From the NCBI GenBank assembly GCA_024278275.1, contig JAJRTN010000179.1:1-52431 (forward strand): 52,431 nt of DNA. Direction: 5' to 3'. The stretch is from Candidatus Hydrogenedentota bacterium. Lineage in GTDB: Bacteria; Hydrogenedentota; Hydrogenedentia; Hydrogenedentales; JAJRTN01. Below, one piece after another: positions 26,385 through 35,415 of this stretch (its first letter is position 1; every line of letters begins with the position of its first letter). The translations under genes were made by a program, and so were the position numbers. Under the pieces are notes generated by a model. That model was not told the origin of the DNA. It searched no databases and saw nothing but the letters and a program-made list of their open reading frames with translations.

Positions 26385-27068
26385 ATGTTGAGAAACGCTT
26401 TGGCCGCACTGTTGATAGTTACCGCCCTGACCGTCCTGGGGTGTAGCGTTATTCGCACGGAACACAAAATCGAGGCCCATATCACCCTCGATATCCGCAT
26501 CGAACAACAAGTAGACGATATCTTTGACTTTGTTGAGGGGGATACCGATGTGCTGCCGGCAATCAAGGGCGCGGAACCCGCATCCTCCCTGTTGGACACG
26601 CTGAACTGGCTGGACCCCTTCCCGGTGGCCCATGCGGCCGAAAACATGAACAGTACCTCGGCCCTGATCACGGAAATCGCCCGGCGATTACGCGACCGGC
26701 ATACGAAGATCGTGGCTGCTAAAACCCAGGGATGCTTTGGCGAGAATAATCGCGGATATCTCGAACTGCGAGACTGCGAGGCCCTCAAGGATGGCGACTT
26801 CAAGAACCAGGTCCAGAAACTTCTCGCCGAGGAAAACAAGGACCGCAAAGCCCTCTACAACGAACTCGCCCGGTTGAACCGGGAAAGCGGCGCCACCGTC
26901 TCCACCATGGAGACCGTGGCCGCCATGAACAAACTCAAACGCGCCGCCAGGGGTGAATGGGTCCAGCTTCCCGTCGCCGGGAAAGACTTCGACCGTGTCA
27001 AGGCGTCTTCTCTCGGCAAGAAACTCGGGACGAAATGCCAGCCGGGCGCCTGGGTGCGGATGCCGTAA
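26385..27068 (+). CDS. lipoprotein resembling YnbE fused to YdbL
   Basis: 227 residues. The leader ends in a lipobox with Cys20 (ALTVLGC), so the protein is lipid-anchored. Residues 21-60 (EHKIEAHITLDIRIEQQVDD) match the small lipoprotein YnbE in character. Residues about 105-227 match YdbL/DUF1318: KTQGCFGENNRGYLEL, then EENKDRKALYNELARLN, then VAAMNKLKRAARGEWVQ. In E. coli YnbE and YdbL are separate proteins that work with YdbH. Here both appear in one chain, joined by about 45 residues. The ATG at 26385 has AAGGAG six bases upstream. It is 225 bases downstream of the YdbH-like gene and probably in its operon. Confidence 0.72.
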   Translation: MLRNALAALLIVTALTVLGCSVIRTEHKIEAHITLDIRIEQQVDDIFDFVEGDTDVLPAIKGAEPASSLLDTLNWLDPFPVAHAAENMNSTSALITEIARRLRDRHTKIVAAKTQGCFGENNRGYLELRDCEALKDGDFKNQVQKLLAEENKDRKALYNELARLNRESGATVSTMETVAAMNKLKRAARGEWVQLPVAGKDFDRVKASSLGKKLGTKCQPGAWVRMP

Positions 27069-27479
27069 AGCGTGGATCATGGTGGACGGGGGCATAGGCC
27101 CACCGAGTCCACGGCGTCCACATTGCGGGGGAACGGTCGTGACCGTCCCACGGCCCGGCCGGAACCAGGCATCGCTATCCCCTTTTCCGCGGTTACGCCA
27201 TGGAAAGCCCGTGTTTTCCAGGAAACTTGAGGATTTCCCCCGAAAGTCTCTACATTTCAGATCAACGTTGGTTTGTTGCGAAAGGGCAGGCCGAGTTCTT
27301 GGAGCGGGATGGCAGGCCGCCGTTCGGGCTTTGTGACAAGAGGTTCACAGGCCGCCGTGCGCTCAGCATGAGGCCCCCATGGGGAAGATCGTTGCGGTAT
27401 CGGAAATGCCTCGGGCATAATCGCGTTTTGGCGGCCGGGGTACTTGTCGGCCGGGTCCATCACGAAGGAGAATGGTGCC
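27069..27479. other. intergenic region of 411 bases
   Basis: No convincing gene. A short inverted repeat ACGGTC/GACCGT is centred at 27139-27140 in a GC-rich block typical of the dispersed repeats seen elsewhere in the window. The last 60 bases should hold the leader of the nucleotidyltransferase gene, with GAAGGAG at 27464-27470. Confidence 0.4.
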
Positions 27480-28208
27480 ATGAAGGGTGTGGTATTGGCC
27501 GGCGGCCTGGGAACGCGGTTGCGTCCGCTTACGCGGGTAACGAATAAGCATCTCCTGCCGGTGTACAACAAGCCCATGATTTTTTATCCCATCCAAACGC
27601 TGGTGGACGCGGGGATTCGGGACATTATGCTGGTTACGGGGGGCAATAACGCGGGTGATTTCCTGCGGCTTTTCGGTAATGGCGAGGATTTTGGGCTGAG
27701 CCAGATGAATTACGCCTATCAGAAAAACGAGGGCGGTATCGCCGAGGCGCTGGCCCTGGCGAAAACCTTCGTGGGCGAGGACAAGGTGGCGGTGATTCTC
27801 GGGGACAACTTTGTCCAGGGAACCATAAAACAGGCCGTCGAGGATTTCGAAGTACAGCCGCAGGGCGCCAAGATCTTCCTTAAAGAGGTGGAGAACCCCT
27901 GTGACTTCGGCGTTGCGGAGTTGAAGGGCGATAAGGTGGTGCGCATTATCGAAAAGCCGGAAAGCCCGCCTTCCCACTACGCCGTGGTGGGAATCTATAT
28001 GTACGATGCCTCCGTGTTCGACATTTGCGACCACCTGGATCCAAGCGACCGCGGTGAACTGGAGATCACCGATGTGAACAACGAATACATTCGCCGGGGC
28101 GCCATGACCTACGAGGTGCTGGAAGGCTGGTGGGCCGATTGCGGGAGTTTTGAGGCCTTGCTTCGCAGCAACCTCCTCGTGGCCCGCGAACATGGAATGG
28201 ACGTGTAG
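27480..28208 (+). CDS. sugar-phosphate nucleotidyltransferase (RmlA-like, short form)
   Basis: 242 residues. The nucleotide-binding loop GGLGTRLRPLT is at 8-18, LLPVYNKPMIFYPI follows, LGDNF gives the metal-binding Asp, and CDFGVAEL and EKPESPPSHYAVVGIYMYD are standard for glucose-1-phosphate thymidylyltransferases. The protein is about 50 residues shorter than RmlA and lacks the C-terminal part, as in StrD-like or archaeal-type enzymes. It makes an activated hexose for surface polysaccharide. Start at the ATG with GAAGGAG nine bases upstream. It marks the left end of the polysaccharide region. Confidence 0.9.
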   Translation: MKGVVLAGGLGTRLRPLTRVTNKHLLPVYNKPMIFYPIQTLVDAGIRDIMLVTGGNNAGDFLRLFGNGEDFGLSQMNYAYQKNEGGIAEALALAKTFVGEDKVAVILGDNFVQGTIKQAVEDFEVQPQGAKIFLKEVENPCDFGVAELKGDKVVRIIEKPESPPSHYAVVGIYMYDASVFDICDHLDPSDRGELEITDVNNEYIRRGAMTYEVLEGWWADCGSFEALLRSNLLVAREHGMDV

Positions 28209-28308
28209 GAAATTCGGGCGAGCAGACCAGGTTCTGGACTCAAAGACAGATAGGCCTGTAACATGTGCTCGACCGAGTACGTGAGGTGGCAACACGCCAC
28301 TGAAAACG

Positions 28309-29463
28309 TCATAACTCAAGGCAAGAGCCCGGTGCGGTAGTTTCGTTCGCCGGGATCGGTGCGGGAGGTGACCCGAAAGGGCCATCCCTACCGCGATCAC
28401 TTATCTGTCCCCACTTTTCCCCGGCCATTTCCCTCATCCGAATGTAATCGGCTAAGAACTTGGTAAACTTCTTCGCCCCTCGGCTTGTCATGTGGCCATA
28501 GTCAAGGAAATCCTTATCATCTAGCCCGCAGTCTGCCGGGAACTCCCAGATTTTCACGTGCGTGTTATTGTTGGCGAGACTTTTGGCGATTCTTACATAT
28601 GTGCTGTAAGCTTTACTGCACTGGGTGACTGTCTTCATGCGCTCCGTGTATTCACTGTGCGTGGGTGGCCGCATAACAAGGACCGCGATGCCACGATTGC
28701 TCATTTCCTCCAACAGACTTTGCCAGCGTATGCGAGCATTTTCGTCGATCCTGAAATTCCGTGTATGACGTAAGCTCATGCGGACCGGCTCGAAGGCGAA
28801 ATCCACGTTTGGGTTGTCCTCAAAGTCCCACTTGTTCGGCCGGGGGACGGGGAACCCTCCGCCCATAGATATGGTATAGCAGCCGCCCAGCCAGTCACGG
28901 AGACTTCGGCGTTCCAGCTGAAATGGCCAGGCAATATCAACGGTCCACTTGAATCGATCGATCCCTTGTACCGAATCAAGTCTCTCACTCGCCGACACCA
29001 GACGGAAGAATCTCGGTGTCGGAAAGGCTTCATGGCCTGCGTTGAAATGCCAACACTCACAATCAATGATAACCAGGTCAACAGAATCTAAAAGGTCGGG
29101 ATTTCGTTCGAGCATCTTGAGCGCATCCCAAGGCCCTCCTTGGTCCACAGCAAGGTTTTGGACTGACGATCTAGGAATGTCCATCTCCTTAGCGAAAAGC
29201 TCGGGCACAATGGAATACCTCATCCTGGAACTGCCGAAGAGCAGTACCCGAGGCGGGACCTCGGTATCCCGAATGAAGTGCTGCTCGACCCCCAGGAATT
29301 GTCGGACGTCATACGGACCAGGAAACTTGTCAAGGACACCCGTGGAAGCAAAAAGGATGAGGCGCACCAAGGCGCAGAAAACCAAGGCCATCATTACGGA
29401 TGCCGCCATCCTGGGTCTTTCTGTAAGCGTATCAAAACTGAAAATAGATGAATGATGTAGCAT
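28309..29463 (-). CDS. membrane-anchored SGNH-hydrolase-like protein, partner of the MBOAT acyltransferase
   Basis: 384 residues. One membrane helix at about 20-40 (ASVMMALVFCALVRLILF), then an SGNH-type domain: VLLFGSSRMRYS with the nucleophile Ser at 78 or 79, and DYGHMTSRGAKKF near the end giving the Asp/His pair. Such proteins accompany MBOAT acyltransferases (AlgI/AlgJ-type, DltB/DltD-type) in O-acetylation of exported polysaccharides. GGGAG lies six bases before the ATG at 29463, so the gene overlaps the MBOAT 3' end by 32 bases. Base composition is visibly less GC-rich than the flanks, suggesting transfer. Confidence 0.75.
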   Translation of the reverse strand: MLHHSSIFSFDTLTERPRMAASVMMALVFCALVRLILFASTGVLDKFPGPYDVRQFLGVEQHFIRDTEVPPRVLLFGSSRMRYSIVPELFAKEMDIPRSSVQNLAVDQGGPWDALKMLERNPDLLDSVDLVIIDCECWHFNAGHEAFPTPRFFRLVSASERLDSVQGIDRFKWTVDIAWPFQLERRSLRDWLGGCYTISMGGGFPVPRPNKWDFEDNPNVDFAFEPVRMSLRHTRNFRIDENARIRWQSLLEEMSNRGIAVLVMRPPTHSEYTERMKTVTQCSKAYSTYVRIAKSLANNNTHVKIWEFPADCGLDDKDFLDYGHMTSRGAKKFTKFLADYIRMREMAGEKWGQISDRGRDGPFGSPPAPIPANETTAPGSCLEL

Positions 29464-30888
29464 CTGATTCTCCCAGGAACGAGACGACAACAAGGGCGGC
29501 GCCATACACGAGACCTTTAACCCAGAGGGGCCACTCTGCGGAGAACGGTGTCTCACGTCTTCCATAATGACAGCTCAAATCCATGAGCAAGGTGACGCAC
29601 CCGAAGAAACCCGTAACAACCAGGAGTTCATAGCGTTCAGCTGAGAAACGGAACGGACTCGTTGAGCTGCCCGCTTGGAGCGAGATGATGCCCCAAAGAT
29701 ATGCCCAAGCCTTCGCGAAAGAGTCAGCACGGAAAAAAATCCACGTCAGGCAAACCAGATGAAACGTCAATAAAGTCATAAGCGCACGGTTGAGAATCGA
29801 GGTAGTAGGATTGGCGACACGAATAATCCCATCTGTCCTGCCTCGTTCTACAAAGAGTTTGTGAATAGAAAGGTATACACCATGCACCCCCCCCAAACAA
29901 CGAACGTCCAACTGGCCCCGTGCCATAGTCCGCCGAGTAACATCGTCAGCATTAGATTCCTGTAGGTATTGAGTCGTCCGTGTCGATTGCCTCCCAGTGG
30001 TATATAGAGGTAATCCTTCAACCATGCGGAAAGTGATATATGCCAGTGCCGCCAAAACGCCGTAATGTTTGTGCTTAGATAGGGCTGTCTGAAGTTGACC
30101 ATGAGGTCGATTCCGAGCAGTTTACTCACCCCGCGTGCGATATTACTATACCCTGCGAAATCACAGTATATTTGGATGGAAAACAGATAAAGTGACATAA
30201 GGAGCGCGGACCAAGCTAAACCATTCGGTGCTTGAAAGGCTTTATCAACATAAGGTGCGACCGAGTCAGCAATGAAAACCTTCTGTATATAGCCTGTTAG
30301 GATAAGCCTTGCCCCATCTGAAATCATCTCATTGTCAACCCTGCGACAGGTGAGAATCTGCGGTAACAAGCGAGTAGAACGTTCGATTGGTCCGGCAACA
30401 AGCTGCGGGAAGTATGCCACGTATAGGGCAAATGACAAAAAATCCCGCGTTGGTTCCGCTTGGCGTCGGTAGATGTCGATCGTATATGACATTGTTTGGA
30501 AGGTATAGAAACTGATCCCTACAGGAAGGACAACGTACAGGACTGGTGAAGAAACCGAGAGACCGAACCGGTCCAGAAATACAGTGAAGCTCTCACAGAA
30601 GAAGTTGAAATACTTAAAGAAACCCAACAGACCTAGGTTGGTACATACACTAAGAGTTAGCCAGAATCGCCTTGCTTGGCTCTGTACTGCTCGGTGGATT
30701 TTTTGCCCGCAGATAAAATCAACTACGGTCGAGATGACGAGCAGTGAAAGAAACCGATAGTCCCAGAATCCGTAGAAGAAGTAACTGGCTGCCAGCAAAA
30801 AGGCATTTTGATACCCTTGCGAGAGGACATAGTACAATAGTAATACGCAAGGCAGAAAAAGAAAAAACTCGAACGAATTGAACAGCAT
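29432..30888 (-). pseudogene. MBOAT-family O-acyltransferase, frameshifted in a G8 tract
   Basis: The first 346 residues from the ATG at 30888 (MLFNSFEFFLFLPCVLLLYY) form a standard AlgI-like MBOAT protein with many membrane helices, the VAYFPQLVAGPIER segment and the catalytic His in FWRHWHISLSAWLKDY. The frame then runs off at WGGCMVYTF. The correct continuation, GVHGVYLSIHKLF and four further hydrophobic segments, is intact in the next frame down to 29432. The join is at eight consecutive G (complement of 29887-29894); nine G would restore one frame. It could be a phase-variable gene, a sequencing error or a recent mutation. Role: moving acetyl groups across the inner membrane to a polysaccharide with the SGNH partner downstream. 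Confidence 0.88.
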
Positions 30889-30920
30889 AACGACCCCCCT
30901 ATTGGGATGATGATCTACTA

Positions 30921-31261
30921 CTACCGCCAACGAAGCAGTGGCGATCTCGAATCGATCATAGTCATAGTGTACCGGCCCTGTTTTTTGGGCACAAGTTTGC
31001 GGTTGGACCGGCTGAATCCCTTGCCGTACTCCATCCTCAGGTCTTTCGCCAGGCGATCGATCAGCCCCGTGCCGTAGGCCGTTTTACCGCTCCGCCCTGC
31101 TCGAACTCCACAATATACCGACCGATCTGCCAATAAGTCCGCACCAGAATCGTGTTGACCGTTTGCCCCGTCCGCCTGCGCCCTTCGGCGAGCAGTGTGC
31201 CGATCTGCTCTTTAAGTACTATGTGTATTTGTTCTGTTCGTGCAAAGAGGTCATTCTTCAC
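30921..31261 (-). pseudogene. remnant of a DUF1016 (YhcG-type) gene
   Basis: From a GTG at 31261 the frame encodes an N-terminal DUF1016-like helical domain: LLAEGRRRTGQTVNTILVRT then YWQIGRYIVEFEQGGAVK. After an A4 run near 31077 the homology jumps frame and continues TAYGTGLIDRLAKDLRMEYG and KGFSRSN. One missing A explains the shift. After GFSRSN the sequence no longer looks like the family, and the C-terminal PDDEXK nuclease domain is absent. It is a decayed, truncated gene. DUF1016 genes are often carried on mobile DNA, consistent with the exchanged character of this region. Confidence 0.7.
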
Positions 31262-31307
31262 TCCATGGAACGGATTTTCGATTCGATGAAGGTGTTCTCC
31301 TCTGCCG

Positions 31308-31553
31308 TCAGTTTATAACGCCTATACAGCTGTCTTGGATAGCAGTGGCTCCCACATGTCCTTCGCAGGAGACCACGAAGTCCATACGCCCGTCTCCGTT
31401 CAAATCGTGAACGAAAAGTCCGCCTGAAACCGAAGCGGTGGGGAAGGGTTGCGCGAGGGCAAATTCATGGGTCACGACAGCTTCGGATGGCGTTGCCGCG
31501 GCGGGGGTCCCAAGGGCGATCAGCGAGACGAACAATACTGGACTCATCATCAT
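31308..31553 (-). CDS. truncated exported FG-GAP protein
   Basis: 81 residues from the ATG at 31553 (GGAG five bases upstream). It has a signal peptide (PVLFVSLIALGTPAAAT) and a single FG-GAP motif, VHDLNGDGRMDFVV, then ends in unrelated-looking residues. Normal members have several repeats and more than 300 residues. The break lies beside the DUF1016 remnant, so the 3' part was probably lost in the same rearrangement. The start is 26 bases after the glycosyltransferase stop on the same strand. Confidence 0.6.
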   Translation of the reverse strand: MMMSPVLFVSLIALGTPAAATPSEAVVTHEFALAQPFPTASVSGGLFVHDLNGDGRMDFVVSCEGHVGATAIQDSCIGVIN

Positions 31554-31579
31554 GTGATCTCCGGTTTTTGTTTCCCGTG

Positions 31580-34078
31580 CTATTCCTTGGAGAAGTCGAT
31601 CCACCCGAGGTCGGCCGCGGTACCGTGGGGGGCGCCGGAGGGGCTCAGGATGCCCACTTGGATGAAGTAGGACATGGGTTCGGCCTCGACCTGGTGGGTG
31701 ATCAATACGTAGTCCCCTTCGCGCCACCGGGTGGTGGGCGGCGAGGGTTCGAAGTTCCAGTCCATGTAGCCCTGTATCTGCTTGTTCGCCGGAAGGCGAC
31801 CAATGTCTTCCTTGCCCACCTTGCCGATGAAGAGGATGTCCCAGTCCCGTTTCATGGCCCGGTTTACGTGGAAGAGAAGGTCGAAAGCGACGGTCTTCGC
31901 GTCGATACGCCTTCGGCCCAGGGGGATGACGGATACCTCGTCGTTGAGTTTCACGGGAGCCGCTTCCCTGCGCAGTAATTCCTGGAAACGGTTCCTGGCG
32001 TACTGTTGAAGCGCCGGTTCAAGCCCGGAGAAACGGCCCCAGGCATACTGCAACTGGTAGAGTTGAACCAGGTTGAGTTGGTCGATGGTGGCGCGGGTCA
32101 CATCGATGTTGTGAACTTTCCGGCCATAGACGCCGTAGATACGGTCCTCGGTGCCGCCGGATCGGGGCATGAAGAAGCGATCCAGTCGCTGGAAACCACG
32201 GCGGACCAGGTATTGGTGCCACCGGGCCTCCAATGCCTCTTCGCCCTCCCTGATGTAATAGACCAGGTAGTCGGCGCCGTCCAGTTTTCCCGCGACTTCC
32301 TCGGGGGAGTCGCCCATGCCGATGCTGCGCAGTTTTCGGGCGGGAAAGCGGTCGGGGGTCCAGTCACGCCGGGCGTAGGGATTGGGAGCTTCCTTGGTGG
32401 AAGGCCAATAGTGCCGCTCGTCGAATTCCATGCCGCGCACACGTACGCGCAGGTAGTTGGCAAACTCCCCGTTGGCCTTGCCGCGCTTCTCGTCGGCCAC
32501 CATGTCGTCGAAGAGCCGCTCCTTGTAGTTGTCGTCCACCGGTGCGCTGAGACGGGCGAAAGATTCGCCGAAGACAAGGATGTCCTTCCACAGGACCAGC
32601 CCCTGGTCTCCGCCATAGCGCATTTGGGCCGTGGGATCGATCTCGGCGGCCACAGCCATGCGGCCATAGGTACCGTAGCTTCGCGCCGTAAGGTTCCCGT
32701 ATTGAAACAGGAGGAGCGCGGAAAACAGCACCACGAGCAGCCCCCGAATCCAGCGCCAGGGCGGCGAGAGAATAGCCAGGGCCGCCAGCAGGGTGAATCC
32801 GCCCGCAAAGGGAAGCGCGTAGCGGGGCGTGGAGTTTTTGAACAGAATGGTCATGAGCACCCAGGCGCCGAGCACCCAGAGAATGATCGTGAAGGCGGGG
32901 AGGCCCCGGAAGCGGCGGTGTGCCAGGGCACACAAAAAGCCCAGCAGGCCCATGAAGAAGGTGGGCAGGAAAACACCGTTGTTGATGAGGTAGACCGGAT
33001 ACCGCAGCCACGGTTCGCCGGGGTGGAGGAAGTGCTCCCTGATAGCACTCAGACAGGCGGGGAGGCGGTTCGGAATCGCCTGGGCGATTTGGATTGCGGC
33101 GGGCACGACGGTGGAAAGCGGTCCGGGTTCCGTCGCCTTCGAGGCGAGGGGGCCCCCGCTTGCATGGGTCTGGGTCCAGAAGGTGTAGAAGGTGTCGAGA
33201 TGGTGAAAATACCAGGGCGCGCAGACGCCGAAGGTAACGACGAGCGTGACAATGGCGTTAAGCGTCAACAGGCCAAGCTTCCGCCAGCGGCGGCCTTCCT
33301 CTTCCCGGGTCGCGAGAACGGCCCAAAGCCCCGCCAAAGCGATGAAAGCGGCGGGAACGATGTAGTAGAGAAAAGTGTTGATGCGCGCCATGAAACCGAG
33401 GCCGTTGAGCAGTCCGAAGAAAAAGAGCCATCCCGTATGCCTGAAAAGCCGGGATTTGAGAAGGGCGTAGATGGCCCATACGGTGATGGTGGCCGAAAGG
33501 AAGTCGGTCATGAAGAATCGCGATGACGCATAGATCATGGGCGTGAAGCTGACCACGAAAGCGGCGAAGAGCGCTTCCCACGGATTGAGTATCCGCCGGG
33601 CCAGCAGGAAAAAACCCAGAATGAGCAAGGCGAAAAGCACCGTGGTGGTGGCCGCGATGATGTCGGGGTGGTAACCGAAAACACGAATCATGAGGGCGCC
33701 GAGAATGGACAGCAACGGGGGATGCGCGGGGTTGCCCGGACGGATGTCGCCAATGGCGATAATCCGCTCGACCAGGTTGGGGTAGGGCGTGACGAAAAGT
33801 GTCTCATGGTAGGCCCGCGCGATCTGCATGTGCCCTTCTTCATCGGTACGGATGACATGCCTATCCTGCTTGAGCCAGGCAAGGTTCGCCACAACGTGGA
33901 AAAGGATAAGGACCAGGAGCAGGAACCATGCGGTGCCGGCGTGCGTGGACACCGCTCCCTTGTCCTTCCCCCGCACCCCGGGAAGGGGCGTGAGATCCGA
34001 TTCAACGGGAAGCACGGGTTCGATGGGGATTCGCGGCGGCGGCGATTCCAGTGTGAGTTTCGGTTTTTCGGATGACAA
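31580..34078 (-). CDS. GT39/ArnT-like membrane glycosyltransferase
   Basis: 832 residues. A Pro-rich cytoplasmic start is followed by a first helix (WFLLLVLILFHVVANLAW) and the acidic loop motif RTDEEGHMQIARAY that carries the catalytic Asp in dolichyl-phosphate-mannose-type transferases. NPAHPPLLSILGALM and about ten further hydrophobic segments come next; the last 330 residues form a soluble domain. It uses polyprenyl-phosphate sugars on the outer face of the membrane to modify proteins, lipids or polysaccharide. The start is a TTG at 34078 with AGGGG seven bases upstream; the next in-frame Met is after residue 80, inside the conserved motif. The acceptor is unknown. Confidence 0.85.
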   Translation of the reverse strand: MSSEKPKLTLESPPPRIPIEPVLPVESDLTPLPGVRGKDKGAVSTHAGTAWFLLLVLILFHVVANLAWLKQDRHVIRTDEEGHMQIARAYHETLFVTPYPNLVERIIAIGDIRPGNPAHPPLLSILGALMIRVFGYHPDIIAATTTVLFALLILGFFLLARRILNPWEALFAAFVVSFTPMIYASSRFFMTDFLSATITVWAIYALLKSRLFRHTGWLFFFGLLNGLGFMARINTFLYYIVPAAFIALAGLWAVLATREEEGRRWRKLGLLTLNAIVTLVVTFGVCAPWYFHHLDTFYTFWTQTHASGGPLASKATEPGPLSTVVPAAIQIAQAIPNRLPACLSAIREHFLHPGEPWLRYPVYLINNGVFLPTFFMGLLGFLCALAHRRFRGLPAFTIILWVLGAWVLMTILFKNSTPRYALPFAGGFTLLAALAILSPPWRWIRGLLVVLFSALLLFQYGNLTARSYGTYGRMAVAAEIDPTAQMRYGGDQGLVLWKDILVFGESFARLSAPVDDNYKERLFDDMVADEKRGKANGEFANYLRVRVRGMEFDERHYWPSTKEAPNPYARRDWTPDRFPARKLRSIGMGDSPEEVAGKLDGADYLVYYIREGEEALEARWHQYLVRRGFQRLDRFFMPRSGGTEDRIYGVYGRKVHNIDVTRATIDQLNLVQLYQLQYAWGRFSGLEPALQQYARNRFQELLRREAAPVKLNDEVSVIPLGRRRIDAKTVAFDLLFHVNRAMKRDWDILFIGKVGKEDIGRLPANKQIQGYMDWNFEPSPPTTRWREGDYVLITHQVEAEPMSYFIQVGILSPSGAPHGTAADLGWIDFSKE

Positions 34079-34708
34079 GGCTTTACCCCTGTATGGTTAT
34101 TCCCAGACCCCAACCGGTCGAAAAACAAAGCATGGGCGGCCAAAGGCAGAGGCCTCCCGGAGTATGATGTCCATTGTAGACCCGCGCCCGCCCCGCGTCA
34201 AACGAGCGGGTTGCGCTCACAGCCGAGGGCGGCTGTGCCACATAAGAAATGGCGCATCGAAACGCACCTCACACAGGCCCACATCGACCAAATCGTCGAC
34301 GAAATCAACAACCGACCGGGAAAACGCCGAGCGCCCAACAAAACCTTCCAACAACAGCGAAAAACGCACCGCGTTGCACTTGGTGCTTGAATCTAGGAAA
34401 TTGGAAATGGTTTTCCATGCCCCCCCGTTCGGTTCCCGTATGGCTGAAAATCGTTGTGGGGCAAGGCACTTGCGGGTTCCGCGGTTGAAGGGATTCCGGG
34501 CCGGTAGGACCCACGGGGCGGCTGTCCACATGAGGAAGCCCTCCTTTTCTGCCGGTAACAGCGCAGCATCCTTGCGTTACAGGCGTTCCCGGCCATGAAT
34601 GGTCACCTTGCCTGGAACGTATTGAGCGGGGAGAATCCTGGAAGATTCCCCGTGGCCCTCAGGAACAAGGACCGGGAACCATGGACAACGGACTTTCCCT
34701 GCACACCT
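34079..34708. other. intergenic region with transposase-remnant cassette
   Basis: 630 bases. The first part (34079-34214) should carry the promoter of the glycosyltransferase gene. 34215-34393 is the IS30-type remnant listed separately. The rest (34394-34708) shows no gene I can support. Confidence 0.5.
34215..34393 (+). mobile_element. hairpin plus IS30-type transposase C-terminal remnant, copy A
   Basis: Begins with a hairpin (arms CACAGCCG and CGGCTGTG, loop AGGG). It then reads in one frame HIDQIVDEINNRPGKRRAPN and TFQQQRKTHRVALGA to a TGA, the C-terminal end of an IS30-family transposase (the NNRP...PN..F signature). No catalytic DDE part or upstream reading frame remains. A second copy on the opposite strand at 45572-45758 has the same two ends. 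Relative to a full-length reading, this copy lacks nine bases after the Lys codon, which keeps the frame open. Confidence 0.65.
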
Positions 34709-35257
34709 TCATGCCGGTGCGGAGGAACCGTCGGTCATGAGTTCGTCGAGCGTGGTGCGCATCATTTGCAGGGATTTGGAGGCGGGATCAGCCTTCAGGC
34801 CCAGTTCAACCTGTCGCCGCGCTGCTTCGAGATCATGGCGAATGATGGGCGTTCCCATGCCGTTGCTGCTGAGGATATAGATGCGACGCAGGTAAACCGT
34901 GGCCATTTCGTGGTGGATAAGCCCAAGGAATTCGTCGGACGTCCATTTTCCGGTTAAAACACCCAGGTCCGGGGAAGCCTCGAAAAGCGTCAGGGCGGTG
35001 TCGAGTTCACCCTTGGCGATGGCCAGGTTGGCATCCGGTACACGCAGGTAACTCTTGGCATAGAGCAAATGCCCCGGTGCACTGTCGGGATTGTGCGCCA
35101 AGTAGCGCTTGACATAGCTTCGTGCCGTTTCCCACTGGTACGCCTCACCCAGTTCATAGGCTTTCAGCAAAAGGGGATCGCTTGTGCCATGTGGCCCGCA
35201 CCCGACGGCCAACACCAGTGACGCGATCAGGAGCATTCGGGGCGGCAGCTTTCGCAA
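34709..35257 (-). CDS. lipoprotein with TPR-like repeats
   Basis: 182 residues. The leader ends in a lipobox with Cys at about residue 20 (LVLAVGC), giving a lipid anchor. The mature part has helical repeats of TPR character: YELGEAYQWETARSYVKRYL, PGHLLYAKSYLRV and DLEAARRQVELGLKADP. The start is a TTG at 35257, because AGGAGG is six bases upstream; an ATG seven codons later is possible. Such lipoproteins scaffold envelope or polysaccharide complexes; the partner is unknown. Confidence 0.75.
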   Translation of the reverse strand: MRKLPPRMLLIASLVLAVGCGPHGTSDPLLLKAYELGEAYQWETARSYVKRYLAHNPDSAPGHLLYAKSYLRVPDANLAIAKGELDTALTLFEASPDLGVLTGKWTSDEFLGLIHHEMATVYLRRIYILSSNGMGTPIIRHDLEAARRQVELGLKADPASKSLQMMRTTLDELMTDGSSAPA

Positions 35258-35352
35258 GGCATTCCTCCTGTTTCCTCATCAGGGATTTTTCCGGGGCAGT
35301 ATAGTGGATACGACAAGGGCATGAAAAACAGGCGGGCACCTCGCCGGTGATG

Positions 35353-35384
35353 AAAAAACGCGACCCCGTCGAAGCGGGATCGCG
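35353..35384 (-). terminator. Rho-independent terminator of the pseudopilin gene
   Basis: Read on the minus strand, CGCGATCCCG pairs with CGGGGTCGCG (one G-T wobble) around a CTTCGA loop and is followed directly by six T. It lies 31 bases after the stop codon of the gene ending at 35416. It is the cleanest intrinsic terminator in the window. Confidence 0.9.
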
Positions 35385-35415
35385 TGCGTGTGGGTCCAAT
35401 TTTCGTGGCGGTGAT

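Noticed and set aside
32006-33526. 506-codon plus-strand frame opposite the GT39-like gene
   Set aside because: Repetitive Gly/Glu/Gln-rich shadow of a well-supported membrane glycosyltransferase on the other strand.
34595-34957. 120-codon plus-strand frame over the end of the TPR lipoprotein gene
   Set aside because: Antisense to a gene with a lipobox, with Arg/Cys-rich composition and no start signal.
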